This document shows, in pieces, positions 6,749 to 15,489 of a DNA stretch of 64,000 bases. The position numbers and the translations under genes are program-made. The DNA comes from Chitinophaga arvensicola. GTDB lineage: Bacteria > Bacteroidota > Bacteroidia > Chitinophagales > Chitinophagaceae. Under the pieces are notes generated by a model. It was not told the origin of the DNA. It searched no databases and saw only the letters and a program-made list of their open reading frames with translations. How positions within the stretch are numbered: position 1 is the stretch's first letter; each line of letters begins with the position of its first letter. The stretch is taken from positions 620,001 through 684,000 of the forward strand of contig NZ_FOJG01000002.1 in NCBI RefSeq assembly GCF_900110835.1, in the 5' to 3' direction.

Positions 6749-7861
6749 TTAAGGTAATGGTGGTGGTACGGTCGCTAACACAGGTGCCAGATCAGGTACG
6801 GTACTGGCGGCAGCCCATGCAGCCATGCCGGTTTTCCATACAAGGGTATTAGCGCTCAGGCTTCCTGCTGCAGCCAGTTGCCGGAGTTGTTCCATATCAA
6901 AAGGACCGCCTTGTTTACCATCTATGGCCACAAAAAAGGGCGTAGCACCTGGTAATGGCGGCGGCGCTCCTGCACCGGTATTAGCAGCTTGCTGGTTATT
7001 ATTCTGGAAGATATTACCTACCTGTCCCATCATGGCGGCGCCCATGCCCGCACCCAGGCCGGCTGCTGCGAGGCCTCCGCCGGAAGGGTTTTCCGCTGCT
7101 TTCTCCATGGAGTTGGCTGCCTGGAATTGTGCATATGCACCCAGATTTCCAACAATACCCATGCTGCTGCGTTTGTCCAGTGCGGTTTCCACTTCTGGTG
7201 GCAGGGAAATATTTTCTATCAGGAACTTTGTCAGTTCCAACCCAAGTTCATTGAATTCTGTTCCGATTTTACCGGTGATATGCGCAGATACTTCTTCGTA
7301 ATTGGCTGCGAGATCAAGTACAGGAATCTTTGCTTCTGCAACAGCTTCCATACCACGGGAAACTGCGAGATTACGCAGTTGCTCGTTGATGCCTTCTACA
7401 GTGAATTCCGGGTTGGTGGCAGCTACTTCCTTCAGGAAGCCGGCAGCATCTTTTACACGGAAAGCATAACTACCGAAAGCACGGAGGCGGACAGGCCCAA
7501 ACTCTGCATCACGCAGCATGACCGGGTTTTTAGTACCCCATTTCTGGTTGGTAAACTGCCGCATGCTCACGAAGAACACATCTGCTTTAAAGGGGCTGTT
7601 GAAGCCATATTTCCATCCCTGTAAAGTACTCAGTATGGGCATATTCTGTGTAGTCAGCGTATACATACCGGGTTGAAATACATCAGCGATTTTACCTTCA
7701 TTCATAAAAACAGCCACCTGTGATTCACGTACGGTGAGCTTGGCGTTCATTTTTATTTCATTCTGGTAACGGGGAAACTTCCACACAATGGTGTCTGTAG
7801 ACGCATCCGTCCACTCAATAATGTCAATAAATTCATTCCTGAGTTTATCAAAAATTCCCAT
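6749..7861 (-). CDS. SPFH domain protein with C-terminal GYF_2 domain
   Basis: A 370-residue protein of the YdjI-like ("virion core"-like) SPFH group. It starts MGIFDKLRNEFIDIIEW, runs through a long SPFH/band-7 region to about residue 240, then a Gly/Ala-rich linker. It ends in a GYF_2 module (FFVAIDGKQGGPFDMEQL...WKTGMAAWAAAS). There is no membrane span, so it probably assembles on the membrane face through a partner. SPFH proteins organise membrane microdomains. The zinc-ribbon membrane protein downstream is a likely partner. Confidence 0.85.
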   Translation of the reverse strand: MGIFDKLRNEFIDIIEWTDASTDTIVWKFPRYQNEIKMNAKLTVRESQVAVFMNEGKIADVFQPGMYTLTTQNMPILSTLQGWKYGFNSPFKADVFFVSMRQFTNQKWGTKNPVMLRDAEFGPVRLRAFGSYAFRVKDAAGFLKEVAATNPEFTVEGINEQLRNLAVSRGMEAVAEAKIPVLDLAANYEEVSAHITGKIGTEFNELGLELTKFLIENISLPPEVETALDKRSSMGIVGNLGAYAQFQAANSMEKAAENPSGGGLAAAGLGAGMGAAMMGQVGNIFQNNNQQAANTGAGAPPPLPGATPFFVAIDGKQGGPFDMEQLRQLAAAGSLSANTLVWKTGMAAWAAASTVPDLAPVLATVPPPLP

Positions 7862-7943
7862 AATAACAGGTTTTATAGTGCGTCAAATTTAGCCAAATAT
7901 TCACACGAAAGGCCACTAATGAGAAGTTATAATTTAAGGAAGA

Positions 7944-8789
7944 TTACTTCGCTGCAGTTTTCAGCCATTTCTCCATGAGGGCGGGCCATGCTTCTCCTGC
8001 GGTGTTACCGTTTCGCAAGCCGTATCCATGACCGCCATTGGCGTAAAAATGGAGTTCCACCGGCACTTTCGCGTCGCGGAGTGCGCCCGCCATCACCAGG
8101 GCGCTGTTACCATAGGGATCATCGGCTGTAGCAAAAAGGAATAACGGAGGTGTGGCGCTGTTTACTTTCAGTTCGGGGGTAAGCGTTCTGTTTTCGCCTT
8201 TATCAAGATAAGCAGGATAAATGAGTGCGCCAAATGCAGGACGGGCCGGCAAAGAATCGGCCTTATCAACTGGCGTATAGGTATTCACGTTATAAAGCGT
8301 GGCAGCTCTGGCAGTAAGACTCCCGCCTGCGGAAAAGCCCATGATACCTACCTTTTCCGGCTGAAGGTTCCATTCTGCTGCACGGCTGCGTACCAGGCGG
8401 ATAGCGCGTTGTGCATCCTGCAAAGCGCCTGCTTCTTTCTTTGGTACACGGTACTGCAGCACAAAAGCGGTATAACCCAGTTTATTGAGCCAGGCAGCTA
8501 CTTCGTACCCCTCCAGGTTAATAGCCAGAATGCTATAGCCACCACCCGGGCAGATAATAACCCCTACCCCATTACTGTTGCCCGCAGGCGCCGGAAATAC
8601 TTCAAGGATGGGATCTGTTACATCCGTGAGACGGGTAACATTATTGCTGCCATCTGCTGTTGTTTTTGCCGCCTGTTTCGCAGCCGTTTCCCCCGGCACT
8701 GCCGCAGGCCAGAGATGAATGGTGCGCTGCTGCGCGAAGATTGCTGTATTTACTCCTAACATCATCAGTAAGATACCTATTTGTTTCAT
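7944..8789 (-). CDS. Secreted alpha/beta hydrolase, BD-FAE/acetylxylan-esterase-like
   Basis: A 281-residue protein with a signal peptide (MKQIGILLMMLGVNTAIFAQ). The fold is alpha/beta hydrolase: GVIICPGGGYSILA oxyanion loop, GIMGFSAGGSL nucleophile elbow with the catalytic Ser, FATADDPYG with the acid, and GGHGYG with the His. Bacteroidota members of this group deacetylate plant polysaccharides or remove feruloyl groups; the true substrate cannot be read from sequence. It has a paralogue in the rhamnose operon (51010-51945). It stands alone on the minus strand. Confidence 0.87.
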   Translation of the reverse strand: MKQIGILLMMLGVNTAIFAQQRTIHLWPAAVPGETAAKQAAKTTADGSNNVTRLTDVTDPILEVFPAPAGNSNGVGVIICPGGGYSILAINLEGYEVAAWLNKLGYTAFVLQYRVPKKEAGALQDAQRAIRLVRSRAAEWNLQPEKVGIMGFSAGGSLTARAATLYNVNTYTPVDKADSLPARPAFGALIYPAYLDKGENRTLTPELKVNSATPPLFLFATADDPYGNSALVMAGALRDAKVPVELHFYANGGHGYGLRNGNTAGEAWPALMEKWLKTAAK

Positions 8790-8852
8790 AACCGGAATTT
8801 CAGATTTTCATGTAATGAAACAAATGTAATAAAAGAAAGGAGCAGATAAAAG

Positions 8853-8877
8853 AACAGCCTCCCGGAAGGGAAGCTGT
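8853..8877 (-). terminator. Terminator downstream of the lipocalin-like gene
   Basis: On the minus strand, AACAGCTTCCC pairs with GGGAGGCTGTT (one G-U) around a TTCC loop and is followed by TCTTTT. A second small hairpin, GCAGGAT/ATCCTGC at 8894-8913, lies just before it, towards the gene. Confidence 0.6.
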
Positions 8878-8972
8878 GATTCCTCACTAACCGGCAGGAT
8901 ATGCAGATCCTGCGGAGTTTATGCTAATGAAAACAGCACTGTTGCAAACATCAAAAATTCAGACCTGGTTGA

Positions 8973-9470
8973 TTAAATAGCTTCGCAGGTAACTACCATT
9001 GTGCGGATCACCGTATCATCACTGATTTTGCCGGTACCCGTAATGGTAAAGGAGGTGGCACTTTTCTTTACCGCTTTCCAGGTGCCAATGAAATCGTCGT
9101 CTACCGGCTGGTCTAACGTTCCGTCTGCGCTCAGCTTCCATATAAAGCTGCGCTGCTGGGGCAGATTTTCATCGCATTTAGTAGGCCCCTCGTCTTCACT
9201 GCCCGTACCATCAGCATAGTACACCACATAGTCATCTTTCGAACAGCCGGCCATTCCCTTATAAATATCCGTTACCGTTTCGCCTCCAAATCCAGGGGTA
9301 ATTGTCATCGCTTTGATCTGCCATTTCTTTCCTACCAGGAAATTGGCGTTCATCACGTCCTGGGCAGGTTTGTTCTTGTCTTTTTTGCATTGTGTAAAAA
9401 ACAGCACACTCAGAAAGGCCACCAAAAACAGGATAGCATCCTTCCGATAACATCTCAATAATTTTCTCAT
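8973..9470 (-). CDS. Lipocalin-like lipoprotein
   Basis: A 165-residue protein with a long basic N terminus, a hydrophobic signal (DAILFLVAFLSVLFF) and a lipobox ending TQC at residue 27. The mature part has the repeated short beta-strand pattern of Bacteroidota lipocalin-like proteins: LVGKKWQIKAMTI, a middle Gly/Asp-rich stretch, RSFIWKLSADGTL, TWKAVKKSATSFTITG. Ligand and function are unknown. It is a single minus-strand gene with no recognisable functional neighbours. Confidence 0.7.
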   Translation of the reverse strand: MRKLLRCYRKDAILFLVAFLSVLFFTQCKKDKNKPAQDVMNANFLVGKKWQIKAMTITPGFGGETVTDIYKGMAGCSKDDYVVYYADGTGSEDEGPTKCDENLPQQRSFIWKLSADGTLDQPVDDDFIGTWKAVKKSATSFTITGTGKISDDTVIRTMVVTCEAI

Positions 9471-9688
9471 GATAAAAATATAACTTGTTAAACAAAGGGG
9501 TTAATGGGTGCAAAGCTAGTAGGCACGCGCATTTCATCTCTCAGTAGAAGTACTTAAAACAAAAAATGAGGGTAAGGGCGGAGGGGGAACAATGCTTCTC
9601 AGGGGAATGCAGGAAGTACAATATAAAGACAACTCATCAGTATCTGACAGGTAGAGGCTCTTCCCATGTTGGGCTTCGGGATAAAATA

Positions 9689-9720
9689 AAAGCTGACCGA
9701 GCAGTACGCCGGTCAGCTTT
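9689..9720 (-). terminator. Terminator of the SGNH hydrolase gene
   Basis: An 11-bp stem (9689-9699 with 9710-9720, arm AAAGCTGACCG), 9 nt past the stop of the minus-strand gene at 9730. On the minus strand it runs into TTTATTTTAT. Confidence 0.85.
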
Positions 9721-9729
9721 CACAATCAT

Positions 9730-10485
9730 TTATTTTACGCATTGCAGCCAGGCTTCTGCCATCAGTTGGGCGCCCGCTACGCTGGGATGTACTCCGTCGC
9801 CAGTCCAGTAAGAACCTGGCGCTGATTTCTGTGCTTTGTCAAAAACAGACTGGTAAGGAATGAAGGTAGCCTGGTATTTCTCCGCTATTTCACGAGCGGC
9901 CACCCGGTATTCATCAAAGGCCGGGTACCACTTTTCATCCACGGCTTTCACGCCTTTTACGGCGAAAGGCTCTCCAATGATCAGTTGTACATCGGGCAAT
10001 TGTTGTTTGGTATTGGCCAGCAGTTTCTCATAATCTTCCCGGTAATTTTTGATGGTGCCTTTATAATTACCGTTCAGGGTATGCCAGAAATCATTTACGC
10101 CAACAAGGATGCTGAGTACATCCGGTTTGATAACCAAACAGTCAATATCCCAGCGCTCCGCCAGTTGAAATACTTTATTACCACTGATCCCCTTATTATA
10201 TATTTTGAGGTTTTTGCCGGCATTCTTCAGGAGTAAAGTAGATGCCGCCATCAGGGCGTAACCGCCTCCCAGCGCACCACCGGCATTAGGCTGATCGTTG
10301 TCGCGTTTACGGCCGGCATCTGTGATGGAATCGCCCTGGAACAAAACCACACTTTCATTTTTCAGTGTTATCTTTTTTGGCTTTTCAGTCACGATAGCAG
10401 CTGCCACAATATCTGGTATACTGAGTGCTGCAAAGGTTCCCAGGGAAACATTCCTGAGAAAGTTACGTCTGTTCGAAGAAGTCAT
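9730..10485 (-). CDS. SGNH/GDSL hydrolase with Tat-like signal
   Basis: A 251-residue SGNH hydrolase. The N terminus SNRRNFLRNVSLGTFAALSI is a twin-arginine-like signal. Block I is VLFQGDSITDAGR (nucleophile Ser), the Gly block is in GGGYA, block III is LVGVNDFWH (Asn), and block V is DGVHPSVAG (Asp and His). Such enzymes deacylate or deacetylate carbohydrates and lipids, and many Bacteroidota copies act on glycans. The specific ester substrate is not evident. It is followed by a clear terminator and is probably monocistronic. Confidence 0.9.
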   Translation of the reverse strand: MTSSNRRNFLRNVSLGTFAALSIPDIVAAAIVTEKPKKITLKNESVVLFQGDSITDAGRKRDNDQPNAGGALGGGYALMAASTLLLKNAGKNLKIYNKGISGNKVFQLAERWDIDCLVIKPDVLSILVGVNDFWHTLNGNYKGTIKNYREDYEKLLANTKQQLPDVQLIIGEPFAVKGVKAVDEKWYPAFDEYRVAAREIAEKYQATFIPYQSVFDKAQKSAPGSYWTGDGVHPSVAGAQLMAEAWLQCVK

Positions 10486-10560
10486 ATCGGGTCCGGATTA
10501 AATGTTAGTTGCGGCATAGTCCACAATGAGGCATTTAAACTATAAAAAAGATCTGATATT

Positions 10561-11919
10561 TTATACAAATGCACTGAATCCAGTAATAGCGCGGCCCACA
10601 ATAAGTGAATTGATCTCCTTGGTACCTTCATAGGAATAGATGGCTTCCGCATCTGCTACAAAGCGGGCTACATTGTATTCCAGCAGAATACCATTGCCGC
10701 CCATCACTTCCCGGGCCCTGCTCACTACATCGCGGGTACGGAGCGTACAGAACACCTTGGCCAGCGAAGCGTGCTCGTCTTTCAGGTTACCGGCATCCTG
10801 TATTTCAGACAAGCGGAATACCATGGTTTGCATGGCCGTAAGATTCGACAGCATTTCCACCAGGTGTCCCTGGATCAGTTGGAAAGCCGCGATAGGCTTA
10901 CCGAACTGTTTACGCGAACGGGTATACGCCAATGCATTTTCATAGGCGCCACGTGCACAGCCAACAGCTTCCCAGGCTACGCCTGCGCGGGTCATGCGCA
11001 ATACTTTGGCCGTATCCTTAAACGACGATGCGTTTTGCAAACGGTCCGACTCAGCGATCCGGCAGTCTTTCAGGGTAATCAGGCCGTTCTGCACAATGCG
11101 CAGGGCCATTTTATCATGAATCTTTTCCACGCTGAAACCGGGGGTGTCCTTTCTCAGCAGAAATCCTTTCACCTGATTATCGTCCAGGTCCCGCGCCCAG
11201 ATGATGATCACGTCGGCAAAGGTGGCGTTACCAATCCATTTCTTCTGTCCATTCAGTACCCAGGTATCTCCTTCCCGTTTAGCCGTAGTAGTTAGACCAC
11301 CGGCTGTGCCCGATCCTACTTCCGGTTCCGTTAATCCAAAGGCGCCGATAATGTTCAGTTGTTGCATGCCCGGCAGCCACTCCTGCTTTTGTGCTTCAGA
11401 GCCCAGCATATAAATAGAGCCCATAGCAAGACCACTCTGTACACCAAAGAAAGTAGCCACAGAAGCGTCTATCCGCGCCATTTCCATCGCTATAATCCCT
11501 TCCATAAGAAAGGAACGGTTAGGGCACCCGTAGCCTTCGTAGGTAACGCCGCAGATATTCAGTTCCCGGAATTTGGCAATGATTTCAAAAGGGAATTCGG
11601 CTTTCAGCCAATATTCATTGACGATAGGCTGGATTTCCTTCTCCATAAAAGCCCGTACTTTCAGCTGCAGTGCCCGGTCTTCCGCATTAAGCCGGCTGCT
11701 GATGTCGTAGAAGTCGCCCTCTATCGGTGGCAACTCCTTCTTTTTGCCACGGCTGCTCAGCATCTTCATTAATCCGTTCAGTTGTGTTTCATCCATTTTA
11801 GCTACCGACTCCATGACTTTGGGCAGGTCTACCTTTTCTGAAAGTTTGGCCAGCATGGCAAAGTCAATGCTCTTCAGCAAGTGGTATGCGTTCTTCAGTT
11901 TTGAGAAAGTTCCGGACAT
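10561..11919 (-). CDS. Acyl-CoA dehydrogenase family protein (glutaryl-CoA-dehydrogenase/ACX4-like)
   Basis: A 452-residue flavoprotein. A roughly 65-residue helical extension precedes the acyl-CoA dehydrogenase core. FAD- and substrate-binding blocks include GAFGLTEPEVGSGTAGGL and WVLNGQKKWIGNATFADV. The catalytic base is probably Glu431 in YSYEGTKE. The TEPEVGSGT and KMALRIVQNG blocks resemble glutaryl-CoA dehydrogenase and short-chain acyl-CoA oxidase 4 more than medium-chain enzymes. The substrate is therefore uncertain. The N-terminal extension is atypical for the core family. It lies downstream of the GH3 gene but is separated by a terminator. Confidence 0.88.
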   Translation of the reverse strand: MSGTFSKLKNAYHLLKSIDFAMLAKLSEKVDLPKVMESVAKMDETQLNGLMKMLSSRGKKKELPPIEGDFYDISSRLNAEDRALQLKVRAFMEKEIQPIVNEYWLKAEFPFEIIAKFRELNICGVTYEGYGCPNRSFLMEGIIAMEMARIDASVATFFGVQSGLAMGSIYMLGSEAQKQEWLPGMQQLNIIGAFGLTEPEVGSGTAGGLTTTAKREGDTWVLNGQKKWIGNATFADVIIIWARDLDDNQVKGFLLRKDTPGFSVEKIHDKMALRIVQNGLITLKDCRIAESDRLQNASSFKDTAKVLRMTRAGVAWEAVGCARGAYENALAYTRSRKQFGKPIAAFQLIQGHLVEMLSNLTAMQTMVFRLSEIQDAGNLKDEHASLAKVFCTLRTRDVVSRAREVMGGNGILLEYNVARFVADAEAIYSYEGTKEINSLIVGRAITGFSAFV

Positions 11920-11958
11920 CTTACATGGTTTTACTTAAAAATACGGAATAAAAACGAA

Positions 11959-11983
11959 GGGGGAAGACCAGCGGCCTTCCCCC
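11959..11983 (-). terminator. Terminator of the GH3 gene
   Basis: An 8-bp GC-rich stem (GGGGGAAG/CTTCCCCC at 11959-11966 and 11976-11983). On the minus strand it is followed by a T-rich run. Confidence 0.75.
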
Positions 11984-12007
11984 CTTTCTATGCACACCGG
12001 GCATCAT

Positions 12008-14425
12008 TTATTCTATAACGAAACCTTTTTTCAGTTTAATATCTTCTGAAGAAGCGCCTACCAGCACTTCAAATTCGCCGGGTTCCACGGTCCAGTTCAT
12101 ATTGCGGTCCAGGAGAGCCAGGTCATCCGGATGAAGCACAAAATGAAGCGTCTTCTTTTCTCCCGGTTCCAGGGAAATACGCTCAAAGCCACGCAGTTGC
12201 ATCACGTAGGTGGTAACACTGCTTATTTTATCTTTCAGGTAGAGTTGTACTACCTCATCGCCTTTACGTTTACCCGTGTTCGTGATATCCACGCTGACCT
12301 GTATATCGCCCTGACTGGCTTGTTTCTCCGGTGTTACCACGAGATTGCTGTAGGCGAACGACGTGTAACTGAGACCGAATCCGAACGGATACAGGGCGCC
12401 GTTTACACTCGTACGACCGTAACCGTTATTACCTGAAGATGGTTGTCCGGCGTGTGATCCGGGCTTGAATGGGAAGTTCAGCTCTATTTGTCCCATTGTT
12501 TTAGGGAAGGTAACTGAGAGACGCCCACCGGGATTGTAATCACCGAAGAGTGTTTCTGCGATGGCTGTCCCACCTTGCGGGCCAGGAAACCAGGCTTCCA
12601 GTATGGCCGGGAGGTTTTGTTGTTCCCAGTTGATAGTAAGCGGTTGTCCGTTGATGAGTACGGCGATCACCGGTTTTCCGGTGGCATGCAATGCCTGCAG
12701 CAGCTGGAGCTGGCGGCCCGGCAGCGAAAGATCAGTGCGTGACAGGCTTTCTCCTACCCGCTTTTCATCTTCTCCGACTACGGCGATGATCACATCGGCA
12801 GCTTTGGCCTTACTAACGGCCTCGGCTATACTGGCTTGTTCTGTGGCGTCCAGTGGCGTGGGCACCAGTTCGGTGCCAGGCCAGCCGGGGTTGACGATAT
12901 CACAGCCGGGTGTATACTGTATGTCTATGTCTTTGCCGGCATATTGACGGATTCCTTCCAGAACGGATACCACCTTATTATTGGAGGGGCCATAGCGGCT
13001 TACCGCATGGGTGGTGGCGTCAGCCAGCGGCCCTGTTACCAGGATATGTTTTACCTGTTGTTTATTCAGTGGCAGCATTTCTTTATCATTCTTCAGCAAT
13101 ACCAGTGATTCACGATTGAGTTGCAGGGCGAATGCTTCGTCTTCCGGCGTATGCACGCCTTTATCGGCCAGTTTTGGATTAGTGTAAGGCTGGTCAAAGA
13201 GTCCAAGGCGGAATTTCACGCGCAATACATCCGCTACGCGGCTGTCGATGGTTTTCATGGATACCTTGCCTTCTTTTACCAACTCGCGCAGCGGCATAAT
13301 AAACTGTTCCGGTGGTGTGAAGTTGGTGCGTACGTTTAAACCAGCTTCCACCACCTGCCGCACCGCTTCTTTATAATCTGCGGCAACATGGTGTTTACTG
13401 AAAAGATATTCTACGGCTTCGCTGTCAGATACTACATAGCCGGTGAAGCCGTATGCCTGGCGGAGCAATTGTGTTAAGAAATAATAGCTACCGGTAATGG
13501 GTACACCGTCGTAATCGTTGTAGCTGCTCATTACGCCCATGGGATGCGCTTCCATAATAACGCGGCGGAACGGGTACAGGTAGATCTGGTGCATTTCTCT
13601 CGGGGCCACATGTGGATCTGTGCGGGCATCTCCATCGCGGCCGCCTTTGGGAACGCTGTAAACGGCGAAGTGTTTCAGGGTGGCAGCTACGCCTTCGTCC
13701 TGTACTCCGAGCGTCATTTGCTTGCCCAGTTCAGCTACGAGAAAGGGATCTTCTCCGTAACATTCCACTACCCTTCCCCAACGTGGATCTCTGGCTGGGT
13801 CGAGGATGGGTACATATACATTCGTATAGCCGAGCAGTTTAGCCTCGCGGCCTACGATATGCCCGGCGCGGCTTACCAGTGCCTTGTTCCACGTACTGCC
13901 AATGCCGATGGGCGCACAGAGTGGTGTGGCCCTGTCCTGGCACAGCCCGTGAATACCTTCATTGGTAAAATCTACCGGGATGCCCAGGCGTGTTTGCTCC
14001 ACAAACCAGCGTTGTACTGTATTAATAGCCGTAGCATGTTTGCTGAAGGGATACGAATACTCCGTTTGTGCTTTCCTGTTATAAGGCAGACTATTAAGTT
14101 CTTCGTCAATGTTGGCGATACCGTCTTTCCATACCTGGTCTTTCCAGCCGGCATTCGGCATTTCATCTTTTAATACACGTCCGTACCCGTAAAGGGTAGC
14201 CATCTGGCAGGTTTTCTCCTCCAGGGTCATCTGTGAAAGGAGGTCCTGAATCCGTTTGTCTACCGGCTGACGGGGATCTTCAAAAATATCTTTGCGGTTA
14301 TTTTTGTTGAAGTCTATCCATCCGTCCTGGTAGATATTATTTTTTTGCTGAGCGTTGGCCATCTGGGTGGTAAGAGCCACCAGTAATATGCCCGTGGAAA
14401 TTTGTTTCGTCCAATGTAGTTGCAT
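12008..14425 (-). CDS. Glycoside hydrolase family 3, beta-glucosidase/xylosidase-like
   Basis: An 805-residue secreted enzyme. The start MQLHWTKQISTGILLVALTT gives a proper signal peptide. An in-frame ATG 60 nt upstream is less likely because it would code through a CCATTGCAATGG palindrome. Order: short Asn/Asp-rich leader, GH3 N-terminal barrel (GIPVDFTNEGIHG, VYVPILDPARDPRWGR), nucleophile Asp334 in VVSDSEAVEYL, GH3 C-terminal domain (VVGEDEKRVGE, PVIAVLINGQPL), and a fibronectin-III-like C terminus. GH3 enzymes release terminal beta-linked sugars in the periplasm. Exact specificity (glucose, xylose or arabinose) is not determinable here. Confidence 0.92.
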   Translation of the reverse strand: MQLHWTKQISTGILLVALTTQMANAQQKNNIYQDGWIDFNKNNRKDIFEDPRQPVDKRIQDLLSQMTLEEKTCQMATLYGYGRVLKDEMPNAGWKDQVWKDGIANIDEELNSLPYNRKAQTEYSYPFSKHATAINTVQRWFVEQTRLGIPVDFTNEGIHGLCQDRATPLCAPIGIGSTWNKALVSRAGHIVGREAKLLGYTNVYVPILDPARDPRWGRVVECYGEDPFLVAELGKQMTLGVQDEGVAATLKHFAVYSVPKGGRDGDARTDPHVAPREMHQIYLYPFRRVIMEAHPMGVMSSYNDYDGVPITGSYYFLTQLLRQAYGFTGYVVSDSEAVEYLFSKHHVAADYKEAVRQVVEAGLNVRTNFTPPEQFIMPLRELVKEGKVSMKTIDSRVADVLRVKFRLGLFDQPYTNPKLADKGVHTPEDEAFALQLNRESLVLLKNDKEMLPLNKQQVKHILVTGPLADATTHAVSRYGPSNNKVVSVLEGIRQYAGKDIDIQYTPGCDIVNPGWPGTELVPTPLDATEQASIAEAVSKAKAADVIIAVVGEDEKRVGESLSRTDLSLPGRQLQLLQALHATGKPVIAVLINGQPLTINWEQQNLPAILEAWFPGPQGGTAIAETLFGDYNPGGRLSVTFPKTMGQIELNFPFKPGSHAGQPSSGNNGYGRTSVNGALYPFGFGLSYTSFAYSNLVVTPEKQASQGDIQVSVDITNTGKRKGDEVVQLYLKDKISSVTTYVMQLRGFERISLEPGEKKTLHFVLHPDDLALLDRNMNWTVEPGEFEVLVGASSEDIKLKKGFVIE

Positions 14426-14877
14426 TCCAGAGGGTGTTTTAGGTAATCCGGGAGCCAATTTACAGGCCATTGCAATGGATTGCAAAAAATCGTTAAAACA
14501 GCATTATAATCTGATAAAATAATATTGTACAGGCTAATAAGGACAACAAAACAAGTGGAAGGGTATGGATATAAGATGCCCTTGATAAGGACATCTTAGT
14601 GGTAAATCCGGATTGGTCAAAAATACTACAAGGGGAGGTAGAAAAGAAGGGTTGCACAAAACCTATGCAACCCCGGTTTTAAAAACACAACTAAAAAAAA
14701 CTAGAACATTCAAAAAACATATAGGGATAGCTGTTATATTGCTGACGCAGAGAATTTCATTTCCCTCTATCCCTTCTGAAAAAAATAATATTCATTATGT
14801 TCAAATGGTGGTTGTTTTCAAAAAGATGGTTACATTCGCAACGATCATTTCATATACTTAAACTTATTGAAGGTTAA
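14426..14877. other. Intergenic region between GH3 and ECF sigma genes
   Basis: About 450 bases with no convincing gene. It holds the CCATTGCAATGG palindrome (14467-14478) upstream of GH3, a GGGTTGCA/TGCAACCC hairpin (14649-14673) of unknown role, and a TACATTCG element at 14831-14838 with a TTG 16 nt before it, a weak candidate promoter for the sigma gene. An 82-codon ORF at 14613-14861 has no family signature and is not called. Confidence 0.5.
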
Positions 14878-15438
14878 ATGATTACATCACCTTCTTACCA
14901 GGCATATAAAGAGTTATTTCACTCGCAGTACAACGATCTATGTAACTATGCCTATAGTTTTCTGAAAGATGATGCAGCGGCAGAGGATGTGGTGCAGGAA
15001 ACTTTTATCCGTCTTTGGGAAAAGCATCAGCAATTGATAGACATTCCAAATATTAAGGCTTATCTTTTCCGGGCGGTCCGTAATAATTCAATTTCTGTAT
15101 TGCGCAAACAGAATACAGAAGATGCAGGGAATAAAGGATTTGAGTGGACATTGGAAACAGCGGAAGATCCGCAGGCGAAGGAAGTAGAAAATGCCAAGCC
15201 TTACTATGAGCAACTGATATACGAAGCGATTGCCAACCTCCCACCACAATGCAGGGAAGTTTTTAACTGTTGCCGGATACAGGGGATGACCCACCAGCAG
15301 ACAGCGGCCAAATTGGGACTTTCGGCCAAAACCGTTGAAAACTATATGGGACGGGCTTTAAAACTGTTACGCAAGTATTTGCAGCAATACGGTTTACCGG
15401 TAGGGATCCTTTTTATGTTAAAAATATTTATACCCTGA
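14878..15438 (+). CDS. ECF RNA polymerase sigma factor (FecI-like)
   Basis: A 186-residue sigma-70 family ECF factor. Region 2 is YKELFHSQYNDLCNYAYSFLKDDAAAEDVVQETFIRLWEK (in part), with conserved DxxQ/E-type residues. Region 4 is LPPQCREVFNCCRIQGMTHQQTAAKLGLSAKTVENYMGRAL. It is the activator of the FecR/TonB-receptor set that follows on the same strand. In such systems the outer-membrane receptor signals through FecR to release the sigma factor. FecR starts about 50 nt downstream. Confidence 0.94.
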   Translation: MITSPSYQAYKELFHSQYNDLCNYAYSFLKDDAAAEDVVQETFIRLWEKHQQLIDIPNIKAYLFRAVRNNSISVLRKQNTEDAGNKGFEWTLETAEDPQAKEVENAKPYYEQLIYEAIANLPPQCREVFNCCRIQGMTHQQTAAKLGLSAKTVENYMGRALKLLRKYLQQYGLPVGILFMLKIFIP

Positions 15439-15489
15439 TAGAGGGTTCGCTGATGATGTAACGTTATATAGAAGAGCACACACTGTATT

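Noticed and set aside
5563..6852. Large open frame on the plus strand opposite the zinc-ribbon gene
   Set aside because: It shadows a gene with clear zinc ribbons on the other strand and shows no domain signal of its own.
14613..14861. 82-codon ORF in the GH3/ECF gap
   Set aside because: No recognisable domain, codon use unlike the neighbours, overlaps a hairpin; most likely chance.
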